The translations under genes and the position numbers were made by a program. Under the pieces are notes generated by a model that was given only the letters and a program-made list of their open reading frames with translations, did no database searches and was not told the DNA's origin. A stretch of 19,270 bases of DNA, taken from NCBI GenBank assembly GCA_937922955.1, contig CALAKO010000021.1, forward strand, positions 1 to 19,270, written 5' to 3'. Every line of letters begins with the position of its first letter. Within the stretch, counting starts at the first letter, position 1. The DNA comes from an uncultured Peptococcaceae bacterium (GTDB lineage Bacteria > Bacillota > Peptococcia > Peptococcales > Peptococcaceae). Positions 1 through 8,200 of the stretch are shown in pieces.

Positions 1-1645
1 CAATAAAGGTGGTTCCTTTACCCAATTTGCTTTTTACCTTGATGGTCGCATTGTGCCAAATCGCCGCATGCTTAACAATGGACAACCCCAAACCAGTTCC
101 GCCGCTTGCGCGAGAATGACTTTTATCCACACGATAAAAGCGTTCAAAAATTCGATCCTGCTGATCTTCAGAAATCCCACACCCAGTGTCTTTAACCTTA
201 ACCACAGCGGCATCTTTTGTTCGCTTCACACTAACAGCAATGGCGCCATTTTCTACGTTGTATTTAATGGCATTATCGCAGAGATTGTAAATCATTTCAT
301 ATAGCAGAGTTTTAGCGCCTTTGATGAATACGTGGGTCCCACTTAAATCAAAAACGACACCTTTTTCACTTGCACGAGATTTAAGCTGCTTAACAACAGA
401 CTGTGCCACCTCAAATAAATCCACACGGTCAACAGGCAACGCATCGGCCTCTTCATCCAAGCGTGAAATCTTGATGATGTTTTCTATCAATGAAACCATG
501 TGTTGCGCTTCGTCATAAATCTGTTTTAAGAAACGCGGCTCGTCTTCTTCTTTTACCATACCGCTCAACAGCAATTCTGCACAACCAGAAATGCTATGAA
601 GCGGTGTTTTCAGCTCATGCGATACATTCGCGCTAAACTCACGACGCAGTTGTTCTGCTTCCACTTTTTCTGTAACATCAACATAAAATAAAACCGCTCC
701 ATGGATGCGATTCTCTGCCACAACAGGACTTGCATGAATCTCAAAGGTTCGATCATTTATGATAATGCTGGCACTAGAGGTCTTTCCGTCATATGCCTTT
801 TCCAATAAAACATCAACAACAGAATTCCGACTGACGATCATCTCGTCATCGCCACCATTTTCTTCTTGAGCCATAGACTTCATTAATTTGCGCCCACTAC
901 GGTTAATCAGCAAAATTCGTCGATCCTGATTTAAAAAGACCAACCCTTCACGCATATAATCAATAACCGTTTGAAACTCATTTCTCTGCTGATTCAATAA
1001 CACAGCCTGCTCAGCGATTTCTTTGTGCTGTTGTTCAATACGTTGCAAAAGAGGCATCAATTCTTCATACGTGTCATTGTCCAACGGATGATCCAGATCC
1101 AGCTCGTTAAGTGGCTCTACAATCCGCCGAGATAAGCGTCTAGCGACAAATGCCGCCATCAGCAATATACAAAAAATCAGCGCCAATGCTGGCAACGACA
1201 ACATCCACAGCACACCGCCCAATGAAATATCATTAGCTGCAATACGAATCACGGAACCATCGTCCAATTCCTCTGCTGCGTAAATTAGGCGAGATGTCAT
1301 GGTCGATGATTCACGTTCGATTTCAGAAACACCATATTCTTTTGCATCAATAAATTCCTGTCGATTAGCATGGTTCTCCATATGATCACTATCATTTCGA
1401 TTATCAAAAAGGACCGCGCCATCGGCTGCGATCCATGTAATACGAAAAGTATTGTTTTCCACCTGGTTTAAATACTCCAAGCCATCATTTTCAACACCTT
1501 GGGTTAAGTAATCCAGCTGGGCCAACAGTTGATCCCTTGTATCTTCGTTGATGTAGCGATAAGTAAATCCTACCAACAGTATTAAACTCACCAACACTGT
1601 TACAAGTGCCGTGCCAAAGACAGTGAAAAAAACTCGTTTTTTCAC
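1..1645 (-). CDS. phoR: Phosphate-regulon sensor histidine kinase PhoR (C-terminus cut by window edge)
   Basis: Membrane sensor kinase that autophosphorylates on His and passes phosphate to the adjacent PhoP regulator when phosphate is scarce. 548 residues are visible. TM1 is at about 6-28, an extracytoplasmic segment at about 30-142 and TM2 at about 145-167. A PAS-like domain follows at about 222-325, then the dimerisation/phosphoacceptor helix with H343 in SHELKTP. The ATPase domain has an N-box (NLCDNAIKYN, 454-463), G1 (DTGCGIS, 486-492), an F-box (FERFYRVD) and G2 (GGTGLGLSI, 515-523). The frame stays open to the left edge, and probably only the last 10-30 residues are missing. The start is GTG, overlapping the phoP stop as GTGA, with GGAGG 7-8 bases upstream; this implies translational coupling. 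The PhoR assignment rests on the pst-phoU-phoP context as well as architecture. Confidence 0.93.
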   Translation of the reverse strand, partial: MKKRVFFTVFGTALVTVLVSLILLVGFTYRYINEDTRDQLLAQLDYLTQGVENDGLEYLNQVENNTFRITWIAADGAVLFDNRNDSDHMENHANRQEFIDAKEYGVSEIERESSTMTSRLIYAAEELDDGSVIRIAANDISLGGVLWMLSLPALALIFCILLMAAFVARRLSRRIVEPLNELDLDHPLDNDTYEELMPLLQRIEQQHKEIAEQAVLLNQQRNEFQTVIDYMREGLVFLNQDRRILLINRSGRKLMKSMAQEENGGDDEMIVSRNSVVDVLLEKAYDGKTSSASIIINDRTFEIHASPVVAENRIHGAVLFYVDVTEKVEAEQLRREFSANVSHELKTPLHSISGCAELLLSGMVKEEDEPRFLKQIYDEAQHMVSLIENIIKISRLDEEADALPVDRVDLFEVAQSVVKQLKSRASEKGVVFDLSGTHVFIKGAKTLLYEMIYNLCDNAIKYNVENGAIAVSVKRTKDAAVVKVKDTGCGISEDQQDRIFERFYRVDKSHSRASGGTGLGLSIVKHAAIWHNATIKVKSKLGKGTTFI

Positions 1646-2313
1646 TCACTTACCTCCATACGATACCCTACACCGCGAACGGTATTAATATAGTTTCCAC
1701 AAGAGCCAAGTTTTTGACGCAAATTTCGTATATGCACGTCAACTGTACGTGTTTCCCCATCATAATCCTGATCCCAAATACAAGTCAAGAATTGCTGACG
1801 GGTAAATACACGTCCCGGATTCGACATCAGCATGTACAGCATCTCAAATTCCTTATAAGTAAGCTCTATGGATTCCCCATCTACCATAACGACATGTGCA
1901 CTTGGATTCAGATAAAGTTTGCCCAATTGAATAGCGGGCACTTCTTCCTGCGCAGACCGGCGCATAACAGCGCGAACACGTGAAACCATTTCCATCATCC
2001 CAAATGGTTTTACTAGGTAATCATCCGCACCTGAATCGAGACCAACGACCTTATCATATTCACTGCTCTTTGCAGTTGCCATGATAATTGGCACACGCTG
2101 TGTACTAGATTGCATACGGAGTTTCTTTAAAATTGAGATTCCATCTTCATCAGGCAACATGATGTCCAAAATAATAAGACTAGGAATCTGCTCCTTTAGT
2201 GCGGCATATAATGCAGCACCATCTTCAAGCCCCTTAGCCTTAAGGCCAGCAGCTTCCAAGGTATACACCATCATATTTCGGATACCTGATTCGTCTTCAA
2301 CACAGTAGATCAC
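1642..2313 (-). CDS. phoP: OmpR-family response regulator PhoP/PhoB of the phosphate regulon
   Basis: DNA-binding response regulator, 223 residues, the normal length for the OmpR/PhoB family. The receiver domain (about 1-115) has the acidic pair E6/D7, phosphoacceptor D50 in LIILDIMLP, T80 and K102 in VKPFG. A winged-helix domain follows (about 125-221), ending in the typical VRGVGYRME signature. The start is GTG with GAGGAGG 9 bases upstream. The gene lies 24 bases after phoU and overlaps phoR by 4 bases. By family knowledge it is phosphorylated by PhoR and activates pst and other phosphate-starvation genes, so it should bind the Pho-box repeat in front of pstS (inference). PhoP is the Firmicutes name and PhoB the proteobacterial one for the same role. 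Confidence 0.93.
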   Translation of the reverse strand: MIYCVEDESGIRNMMVYTLEAAGLKAKGLEDGAALYAALKEQIPSLIILDIMLPDEDGISILKKLRMQSSTQRVPIIMATAKSSEYDKVVGLDSGADDYLVKPFGMMEMVSRVRAVMRRSAQEEVPAIQLGKLYLNPSAHVVMVDGESIELTYKEFEMLYMLMSNPGRVFTRQQFLTCIWDQDYDGETRTVDVHIRNLRQKLGSCGNYINTVRGVGYRMEVSE

Positions 2314-2337
2314 TGTTCGTTCCCTCCTCGGAGGTGA

Positions 2338-2997
2338 TCAATTGTTTGCTTTCGGCATTTGATTTGTCACATAATATTCAACCGCTTTGGCAATCTTAAC
2401 CACATGATCACCAATACGTTCATAATACTTGTCAATCATTAAAAGATCAAGGGCATAATCGGTTTCCTCTCTGGAATCTGCTTGTTTCAGCAGTTCTGCA
2501 AGATTATGCTTTGTTTTATAGAAGTGTTCATCGACAACATCATCATAAGCAATCACTTCACGCGCCAACGCAACGTCCTTATCGGTAAACGCCTTCATGA
2601 CATCGAAAATCATTTTCTGAGCATCTTGCGCCAATTCTTTAAAATAATCAAGCGTTACTGGGCGTTTATTGTATTCTTTACGCAAAACTATTTCACCAAT
2701 ATCAACTGCTTGTGTGCCAATTCTTGAAAGATTGGTCACAATTTTTGACGCTGTAGAGATTAATCGATAATCGCCAGCAACAGGCTGCTGCTGCAAAATC
2801 AAACTGGAGCATAATGCTTCGATAATATACTCCTTATCATCAATCAATACATTATATTTCAGAGCTTCTTTCGCTTTAACTTCGTTACCATTCAATAATG
2901 CATCAGATGCTTTTTCCAAAGCATCCTGACACAAGGTGCTCATTTCAACAATTTCTTCTTTCAGCCGTTCAAGCTGACTTACATATAAATCTCTCAT
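2338..2997 (-). CDS. phoU: Phosphate transport regulator PhoU
   Basis: Cytoplasmic all-helical protein that connects the PstSCAB transporter to PhoR and represses the regulon when phosphate is plentiful. 219 residues from the chosen ATG, matching the usual family length of 215-240. It shows the two-fold repeat of three-helix bundles typical of PhoU, with acidic metal-binding stretches (for example VAYDDVVDEHF-like text near residue 150 and MIDKYYERIGDHVVKIA near 190-205). The ATG overlaps the pstB stop (TGATG) and has GGAG 9 bases upstream. A TTG one codon earlier is also possible but less likely. Position between pstB and phoP is the standard order. Confidence 0.94.
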   Translation of the reverse strand: MRDLYVSQLERLKEEIVEMSTLCQDALEKASDALLNGNEVKAKEALKYNVLIDDKEYIIEALCSSLILQQQPVAGDYRLISTASKIVTNLSRIGTQAVDIGEIVLRKEYNKRPVTLDYFKELAQDAQKMIFDVMKAFTDKDVALAREVIAYDDVVDEHFYKTKHNLAELLKQADSREETDYALDLLMIDKYYERIGDHVVKIAKAVEYYVTNQMPKANN

Positions 2998-3758
2998 CAA
3001 CCAAATCTCCCTGTAATATATTCTTCAGTGCGTGGATCCTTTGGATTGGCAAATAATGTGCCAGTGTCATTGAATTCTACCATATCACCAAGCAGGAAAA
3101 ATGCCGTTTTGTCAGAGATACGAGCGGCTTGCTGCATATTATGAGTAACGATGACTATAGTATAATCTTTCTTCAATTCTAACGCAAGGTCTTCGATTTT
3201 CGAGGTTGAAATTGGGTCCAACGCACTGGTTGGTTCATCCATCAATATAACCTCTGGCTCTACTGCCAGCGTTCGAGCAATACACAAACGCTGTTGCTGA
3301 CCACCTGAAAGCCCCATTGCAGATTTATTCAATCGATCTTTTAGTTCATCCCAAATGGCAGCCTGTCTTAAGCTACGTTCAACAATTTCATCCAGCTCAG
3401 CCTTTTTACGCACACCAAAAATGCGTGGTCCGTAAGCAACATTATCGTATACACTCTTTGGAAATGGATTCGGTTGCTGGAACACCATGCCAACTTTATA
3501 GCGCAATTCGATCCCATCCATATCACGGAAAATATCCTGACCATCCATGATAATTTCACCATCAATTTTTACGTCAGCTACAAAATCCTGCATCCGATTC
3601 AAGGTTTTGAGAAACGTTGATTTCCCACAGCCAGATGGTCCAATCAATGCGGTAATTTCATTTTGTCCTATTTTCATGTTGATGTCTTTTAACGCATGAA
3701 ATTCTCCATAGTGGAGGTTCAAATGACGGACATCAAATTTTGCCTTCACTTCACTCAT
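2997..3758 (-). CDS. pstB: Phosphate ABC transporter ATPase PstB
   Basis: ATP-hydrolysing subunit of the high-affinity phosphate importer, on the cytoplasmic face of PstC-PstA. 253 residues, the usual PstB length. Visible motifs in order: Walker A GPSGCGKST (40-48), Q-loop in MVFQQPNPFPKSVYDN (about 91-106, with the PstB-typical NPFP), ABC signature LSGGQQQR (150-157), Walker B ILMDEPTSALD (171-181) and H-loop H206 in VTHNMQQA. All catalytic residues are intact. AGGAGAAAGG precedes the ATG, and the gap to pstA is 27 bases. The stop overlaps the phoU start. Confidence 0.97.
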   Translation of the reverse strand: MSEVKAKFDVRHLNLHYGEFHALKDINMKIGQNEITALIGPSGCGKSTFLKTLNRMQDFVADVKIDGEIIMDGQDIFRDMDGIELRYKVGMVFQQPNPFPKSVYDNVAYGPRIFGVRKKAELDEIVERSLRQAAIWDELKDRLNKSAMGLSGGQQQRLCIARTLAVEPEVILMDEPTSALDPISTSKIEDLALELKKDYTIVIVTHNMQQAARISDKTAFFLLGDMVEFNDTGTLFANPKDPRTEEYITGRFG

Positions 3759-3785
3759 TATTTCTTATATCCTTTCTCCTGGAAA

Positions 3786-4664
3786 TTACGCTTTTTCCCC
3801 TGCATTCTTCGCTTCAATGTGTCTGCTCCAAGCGTTGGCTGCAATATTAAATACAAGCACCAAAATCATCAACACAGCAGAAGCAAGGTTTGCCAAGGCA
3901 CGATCTTGGCCATTAACCTGCAGATTCCAAATCTGAATGGATAAGGTCTCAGCTGGACGTAGAACATTCAACGGACTGGTTGGTGAAGTAGGGTCCCAAT
4001 TTCCCCAATTCAGCATTGTTCCAGAACCGGTAGTATACAGCAGTGCGGCAGCTTCACCAAAACCACGACCAGCAGCAAGTATGATCCCAGTCATAATACG
4101 TGGTAAGCATGCTGGCAAGATTACATGAAAAATAGACTGCCATTTTGTCGCACCAAGTCCTAAACTGCCATGAAAGTATCCTGGTGGCAGCCCTTTTATG
4201 GCGTCCTCTGTCGTAGTAGTCAGTAATGGCAGTGTCAGAATAGATACCGACAATGCACCGGCTAAAAGACTCTTATCCATACCAATCAAAACAAGAAAAA
4301 TCAGATACCCAAATAACCCGACAACAATGGATGGCAAAGAAGACAATGTTTCAATACAAATTCGAAGAAACTTTGTCAACGGACCTTGTTTTGCATAAAC
4401 AGCTAAATAGATTCCGGCAAAAATCCCAACAGGAACAGATGCAAGCAAAGCAATAAATACCAAATACACCGTATTAAACAGCTGGTTGCCTACACTTCCT
4501 GACCGTTTAAACGCAAACATTTCCGGAGATGCCCCCATGAGACCTCCGATAATAACTTTTCCCGCAAAAGCAACCAATAATACAATGAAGAAGATGGCAA
4601 GTCCGTAAAACACACCGGTCATAAATTTATCAATTTGTTTTGCGCGTTTTAATTTTTCATTCAT
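3786..4664 (-). CDS. pstA: Phosphate ABC transporter permease PstA
   Basis: Integral membrane permease that pairs with PstC to form the phosphate channel. 292 residues with about six hydrophobic segments. The cytoplasmic EAA-type loop that docks on PstB is visible in the middle (AIKGLPPGYFHGSLGLGATKWQ..., then HVILPACLPRIMTG). The N-terminus is short and basic before TM1, as expected. The start ATG is 7 bases after pstC, and its AAGGAGG ribosome site lies inside the last codons of pstC. Paired downstream with pstB. Confidence 0.95.
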   Translation of the reverse strand: MNEKLKRAKQIDKFMTGVFYGLAIFFIVLLVAFAGKVIIGGLMGASPEMFAFKRSGSVGNQLFNTVYLVFIALLASVPVGIFAGIYLAVYAKQGPLTKFLRICIETLSSLPSIVVGLFGYLIFLVLIGMDKSLLAGALSVSILTLPLLTTTTEDAIKGLPPGYFHGSLGLGATKWQSIFHVILPACLPRIMTGIILAAGRGFGEAAALLYTTGSGTMLNWGNWDPTSPTSPLNVLRPAETLSIQIWNLQVNGQDRALANLASAVLMILVLVFNIAANAWSRHIEAKNAGEKA

Positions 4665-4671
4665 GTAGCCC

Positions 4672-5580
4672 TTAATCCTCCTTCTCGTTTTTATCGGAAA
4701 TGCGGTGAATAATCGTAATAAACAACAGCGAAATTAGGAACAATAACAGAGCCATTGTCCATAAGGCCGCTTTAAGTTCGCCACCTTCCATCGCATTCCC
4801 CATCTGAGAAGCAATTTCGGTGGTCAATGTTTTCGAGGTCGAAAAAATACTCGTTGGAAGTGCTGTTGTCTGACCAATGACCATTGCTACTGCCAAAGCT
4901 TCACCAAACGCACGCGCCAACCCCAGCACAATACCGGTCACGATTCCTGTTCTAGCTGCAGGCACCATGACACGCCAAATGGCTTGCCATCGTGTTGACC
5001 CAAGACCAAAAGCGGCATCTCGACAATTTGCTGGCACCGCTCCCAATGCATCCGCGGATACACTGGCAATCGTAGGAAATATCATGACCGCCAAAACAAT
5101 ACCAGCTGCTAAAATCGAATGGCCAACCTGACGATCGAATACCACTTTAATCGCAGGCACCAATACCGTTAAGCCAACCCATCCATAAACAACAGAAGGA
5201 ATACCAGCAAAGATTTCTACAACCGGGCGATAGAATTTCTCACCAAATTTTGGAGAAATCTCCGTCATAAAAATAGCAGATCCCAGAGCAAATGGCGTGG
5301 CAATTAATAGCGCCAAACCACAAGTGCAGAGAGAACCAACAATAAAAATAAGTGCACCAACCGCACCTCCACCAGATGCGTTATCAACCGGTTCCCAATC
5401 CGCTGAACCAAGAAATTCCCACAGTGTGTGTCCAAACGTTAGAAAAGTATCAGAGCCTTTGTAAACAAGGAATGCACCAATGAGAATGGTCAATGCGATA
5501 ACAAACAAACCGAAAAACACAGCCAAGCAACGCCAACCGGTTTCTTTGTAAAACATTCCTTTCGTACTTTTTTCAATCAT
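4672..5580 (-). CDS. pstC: Phosphate ABC transporter permease PstC
   Basis: Membrane permease partner of PstA. 302 residues from the chosen start, with about six TM segments and an EAA-type loop (DALGAVPANCRDAAFGLGSTRWQ, then RVMVPAARTGIVTG). PstC-specific text includes EFLGSADWEPV near the N-terminus and the IFAGIPSVVYGWVGL region. I chose the ATG at 5580 because AGAGGA lies 7 bases upstream. The frame is also open from an ATG at 5616, but that codon lacks a clear ribosome site and lies inside a strong hairpin (5605-5635). The added residues would read EEER through the ribosome site itself. It follows pstS after an 86-base gap holding the hairpin. Confidence 0.94.
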   Translation of the reverse strand: MIEKSTKGMFYKETGWRCLAVFFGLFVIALTILIGAFLVYKGSDTFLTFGHTLWEFLGSADWEPVDNASGGGAVGALIFIVGSLCTCGLALLIATPFALGSAIFMTEISPKFGEKFYRPVVEIFAGIPSVVYGWVGLTVLVPAIKVVFDRQVGHSILAAGIVLAVMIFPTIASVSADALGAVPANCRDAAFGLGSTRWQAIWRVMVPAARTGIVTGIVLGLARAFGEALAVAMVIGQTTALPTSIFSTSKTLTTEIASQMGNAMEGGELKAALWTMALLLFLISLLFITIIHRISDKNEKED

Positions 5581-5584
5581 GTTT

Positions 5585-5593
5585 CTTTCCTCT
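5585..5593 (-). promoter_or_regulatory. Ribosome binding site deciding the pstC start
   Basis: AGAGGAAAG lies just upstream of ATG 5580, with AGAGGA spaced 7 bases from the codon. No comparable site precedes the alternative ATG at 5616, so the shorter protein is favoured. Confidence 0.7.
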
Positions 5594-5604
5594 TCTGTAA
5601 AAGA

Positions 5605-5635
5605 GAGTGGACTCATCCATCAGATAAGCCCACTC
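5605..5635 (-). terminator. Intergenic hairpin between pstS and pstC (partial terminator or mRNA-stabilising stem)
   Basis: Read on the minus strand, GAGTGGGCTTATC pairs with GATGAGTCCACTC: 13 consecutive pairs, two of them G-U, closing a 5-base loop. It is followed by CTCTTTTAC, a poor U-tract, so full termination is unlikely. The position directly after pstS fits a stem that attenuates transcription or protects the upstream mRNA, giving more PstS than PstCAB. The structure is seen; the function is inferred. Confidence 0.6.
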
Positions 5636-5666
5636 CTTCATTCTTCATTCGGAAGTAATCGCGATC

Positions 5667-6572
5667 TTAGTGTTCGGTGACCGTCATCTTGGAAGATACA
5701 CCATAACCAAGACTTTCCATGGTTTCGCCAAATTCATCAGACATAATGTAGTCAATGAATGCTTTGCAAACATCATTTGGTTCGCCTTTGGTGTACATAT
5801 GTTCAAAAGTCCATACTGGATAATCGCCAGAATAAGTATTTTCAAGTGTTGGTTCAACACCATCAATAGCTACAGTAGAAACTCCAGGATCATCAACAAG
5901 GTAAGACAAAGCTACATAACCGATAGCCCCTTTAGTGTCTTTTACATTCTGGAGCAATACACCAGAGTCATCGGTTTCCATGGATGCATTGGAAGCTTCT
6001 TCATTACCATCCAGTGCGTATTTCTGGAAAGTAGCGCGAGTACCGGAAGAAGTAGGACGGGTAACAAGGACGATTTCTTCATCAGGGCCGCCAACTTCGC
6101 TCCAGTTGGTGATCTGACCAGTGAAGATCCCAATGAGCTGATCTTTTGTTAAGTTGGTGACGCCACCTTCGTACACATCGTTATTAACGATTGGCGCCAT
6201 GGTAACCACACATACCTGATGGTCAACAAGTTCAGCTGCCTGTTCTGCATCAAGCTTATCTTCTGCTGGTACATCAGAGTTACCAATATCAATGGTGCCT
6301 TCAGAAACCTGCTTCAAGCCTTCACCAGAACCACCAGCATCGACGGTGATTGCAACGTCAGGATACAATTCAGCAAATTCATTTACAGCTTCATCAACTA
6401 ATGGCTTTAACGCAGAAGAACCTGCAGCGTTAATACTCCCGCTCAATTCCTGTGTTTCTGCTGCTGCGGAAGAATCAGCCTCACTTGAAGAAGCATCTCC
6501 ATTTCCGCCACAACCAGCCAATAAACCCATGCAGAGGATCGCAGCGATCCCAACTTTTTTCCAATTTCTCAT
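5667..6572 (-). CDS. pstS: Phosphate ABC transporter substrate-binding lipoprotein PstS
   Basis: Surface-anchored phosphate-binding protein that delivers phosphate to PstCAB. 301 residues. The N-terminus has basic residues, a hydrophobic core and lipobox LAGC with the lipidated cysteine at C21, followed by a flexible Gly/Ser/Ala/Glu linker to about residue 42. The binding domain begins with GSINAAGSSALKPLVDEA, the PstS-type phosphate-binding loop, and also shows GGSGEGLKQVSEGTIDIGNSD and RPTSSGTRATFQ, all characteristic of the family. The start ATG has AGAAGG 7 bases upstream. First gene of the pst-pho operon, behind the Pho-box-like repeats at 6661-6678. Confidence 0.97.
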   Translation of the reverse strand: MRNWKKVGIAAILCMGLLAGCGGNGDASSSEADSSAAAETQELSGSINAAGSSALKPLVDEAVNEFAELYPDVAITVDAGGSGEGLKQVSEGTIDIGNSDVPAEDKLDAEQAAELVDHQVCVVTMAPIVNNDVYEGGVTNLTKDQLIGIFTGQITNWSEVGGPDEEIVLVTRPTSSGTRATFQKYALDGNEEASNASMETDDSGVLLQNVKDTKGAIGYVALSYLVDDPGVSTVAIDGVEPTLENTYSGDYPVWTFEHMYTKGEPNDVCKAFIDYIMSDEFGETMESLGYGVSSKMTVTEH

Positions 6573-6619
6573 TATTTACCTTCTTTCTCTTGAGTCGAAT
6601 TGTTCATTCGCTTTACACA

Positions 6620-6649
6620 TTTATATTAATAAGCGCGTGTTAAGTCTAA
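6620..6649 (-). promoter_or_regulatory. Candidate pstS promoter
   Basis: Minus-strand TTAGAC (6649-6644), 18 bases, then TATAAA (6625-6620). The -35 is weak and lies just downstream of the Pho-box repeats, as expected for a regulator-dependent promoter. The neighbouring TATTAA (6631-6626) is an alternative -10. Confidence 0.4.
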
Positions 6650-6678
6650 AAGCAGGCAAATGTAAAATCATTGTAAAA
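6639..6678 (-). promoter_or_regulatory. Pho-box-like direct repeats upstream of pstS
   Basis: On the minus strand TTTTACA occurs at 6678-6672 and again at 6667-6661, exactly 11 bp apart. A related CTTAACA lies at 6645-6639, a further 22 bp on, so all three face the same side of the helix. TTWACA-like heptamers at about 11-bp spacing are the known recognition pattern of PhoP/PhoB-type regulators. The position about 90-105 bases before the pstS start and the PhoP gene in the same operon support the call. Confidence 0.6.
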
Positions 6679-6862
6679 TATCACCGTTTTTCCAGCGGAT
6701 ATTTCTGAAAACTTACACTATATTTGTCCATTTTAATCTTATCCCATATTAACAAGATTCCCAAACAACCATCAAAATCGCTTCAAATAGGTATTCTTCA
6801 GCAAATTTATAGTCATAAAGCATTTTTACAATCACTGACCGTTCTATTTGCGTATTCTATAC

Positions 6863-6901
6863 AAAAAAAACAAGAGAAAATGAAACAATCATTTTCTCTT
6901 G
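6863..6901 (-). terminator. Rho-independent terminator after the sensor kinase gene
   Basis: On the minus strand CAAGAGAAAATGA pairs perfectly with TCATTTTCTCTTG (13 bp, 5-base loop) and is followed by eight T. It begins 10 bases after the kinase stop codon and separates this operon from pstS. Confidence 0.93.
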
Positions 6902-6910
6902 TACGATCAT

Positions 6911-8200
6911 TTAACAAATCACTCTTAGAATAAACAGACCATCACGCTGTTCGTATTCAAAAAAAGCATTATATTTTTCACAAAAAGATGCAATGGAACG
7001 TGTTCCTATTCCATTCGTTTTACTCGCTGCCAACGGAAGACCATCTTTATCAAAAGAAACCGCATGATGAATTGGATTCGCAATTTTAAACATGAGTTGA
7101 GGAGAGCCAATACATTTACAATAAATGACGCGTTCCTCCATAGTCAACAACATGCAAGCATTGATAGCATTTTCGAGCGAATTAGCAAGCACCACCGCCA
7201 ATTCTGATTCATCAACCGAAAACCGCTCCGGTATTTGAATATCCGCTTCAATGCGAATTCCCTGCTGCTCCGCCTGATTAAAATAGCTCGTAAAAACAGC
7301 ATCAAGTATCGGCGATCGACACCACTGAACAATTTTTTGTGTCTCTAAGCGTTCCACAGCATGGCCGATAAAGTCCAGAGCCTCATCCTGTTTTCCATGT
7401 TGAATCAACTCAGAAATGGTACGCAGACGATGACGCATATCATGCCGTTCAATACGTATCATATTCTCCGCCTGCTGCACCGCATTCATGCGGCGCAGCA
7501 GCGCTTGGAGTTGATAAGCAGATAACTGCGCATTATGTCGTATCTCCATCTCACGTCTCACACTCGAAATTAAGGTGAGAAAGACAAGATAGGTGCCAAC
7601 CATCATCAGACAAGTCACCATTTTGATGATCGTGGCGCGTCCTGAAGAAAGCCCTGAAATGCCCGGCAATAAATATATCATCGTAAAATAATGGATACTG
7701 AGTACTCCACTCATCAACCACCAACCGTGACGAATGCTGTTCAAATTTTGGACGAAAATCGGGCGCAGCCATCGCACAACCACCCAAAGCACCAAGGCAC
7801 TTGAAATCAAATAACCTGCCCACATCGCCCATAATGATGGCCCAAATAAAATCAGAAATAGTGCTCCGCATTGCTGCACAAGAAAGCAGAAAGACACCGA
7901 TGATACAAATTGAAAAACAGTACGCCCGCCCCGTTCGGGTGATATGTATAAAGACAAAGCTAATACCGGTATATGGATGCATGGTGTATAAAGATAGAGT
8001 AGATTTTCACTACCAAAACGCCGCGCCAACAACATAAAGCCTACCAACAAAAGCAAACAAACGCCATAAATAATGACGGCCGTACGAATACGCGAAAAAC
8101 GACTTTCTATAAAGAGCATCAGAAGCGTCATACCAAAAAAAGTATAGAAAATAAAAATGGCCAGCATAGACATATTTGAAATTCCATTTAGTATATTCAT
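6911..8200 (-). CDS. GHKL-family sensor histidine kinase (AgrC/LytS-like, 7 predicted TM)
   Basis: Membrane sensor kinase, 429 residues. About seven hydrophobic segments fill residues 8-213 (roughly 11-31, 39-59, 67-86, 95-120, 124-145, 161-180, 189-213). A helical region leads to the phosphoacceptor motif RIERHDMRHRL with H253. The C-terminal ATPase domain is of the GHKL type (HATPase_c_5): N-box LANSLENAINAC (338-349) and a single glycine box NGIGTRSI (396-403). The start ATG overlaps the regulator stop as ATGA, with GGAG 11 bases upstream. A TTG seven codons earlier is in frame but less likely. It presumably phosphorylates the LytTR regulator encoded just upstream. The ligand is unknown, and no AgrB/AgrD-type peptide gene is visible nearby. 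Confidence 0.9.
   Translation of the reverse strand: MNILNGISNMSMLAIFIFYTFFGMTLLMLFIESRFSRIRTAVIIYGVCLLLLVGFMLLARRFGSENLLYLYTPCIHIPVLALSLYISPERGGRTVFQFVSSVSFCFLVQQCGALFLILFGPSLWAMWAGYLISSALVLWVVVRWLRPIFVQNLNSIRHGWWLMSGVLSIHYFTMIYLLPGISGLSSGRATIIKMVTCLMMVGTYLVFLTLISSVRREMEIRHNAQLSAYQLQALLRRMNAVQQAENMIRIERHDMRHRLRTISELIQHGKQDEALDFIGHAVERLETQKIVQWCRSPILDAVFTSYFNQAEQQGIRIEADIQIPERFSVDESELAVVLANSLENAINACMLLTMEERVIYCKCIGSPQLMFKIANPIHHAVSFDKDGLPLAASKTNGIGTRSIASFCEKYNAFFEYEQRDGLFILRVIC

Larger units (their letters stand above)
6573..6910. other. 338-base gene-free region: pst promoter region and kinase terminator
   Basis: AT-rich. From right to left it holds the terminator of the racemase/two-component operon (6863-6901), about 180 bases in which I see nothing firm except a weak 6-bp inverted repeat (6735-6740 with 6754-6759), the Pho-box-like repeats (6661-6678), a candidate promoter (6620-6649) and the pstS ribosome site. 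The short open frames here have no ribosome sites or recognisable products, and I do not call them genes. Confidence 0.75.

Noticed and set aside
5581..5616. Longer pstC N-terminus starting at ATG 5616
   Set aside because: It would place the ribosome site inside the gene and its own start inside a stable hairpin; the ATG at 5580 has the better site and spacing.
6735..6759. Inverted repeat AATCTT...AAGATT upstream of pstS
   Set aside because: Only 6 bp with a 13-base gap in AT-rich DNA; likely chance, and no T-run makes a terminator.
6724..6933. + strand open frame across the pstS upstream region
   Set aside because: Low-complexity AT-rich sequence with no good ribosome site, running through a terminator and into the end of the kinase gene.
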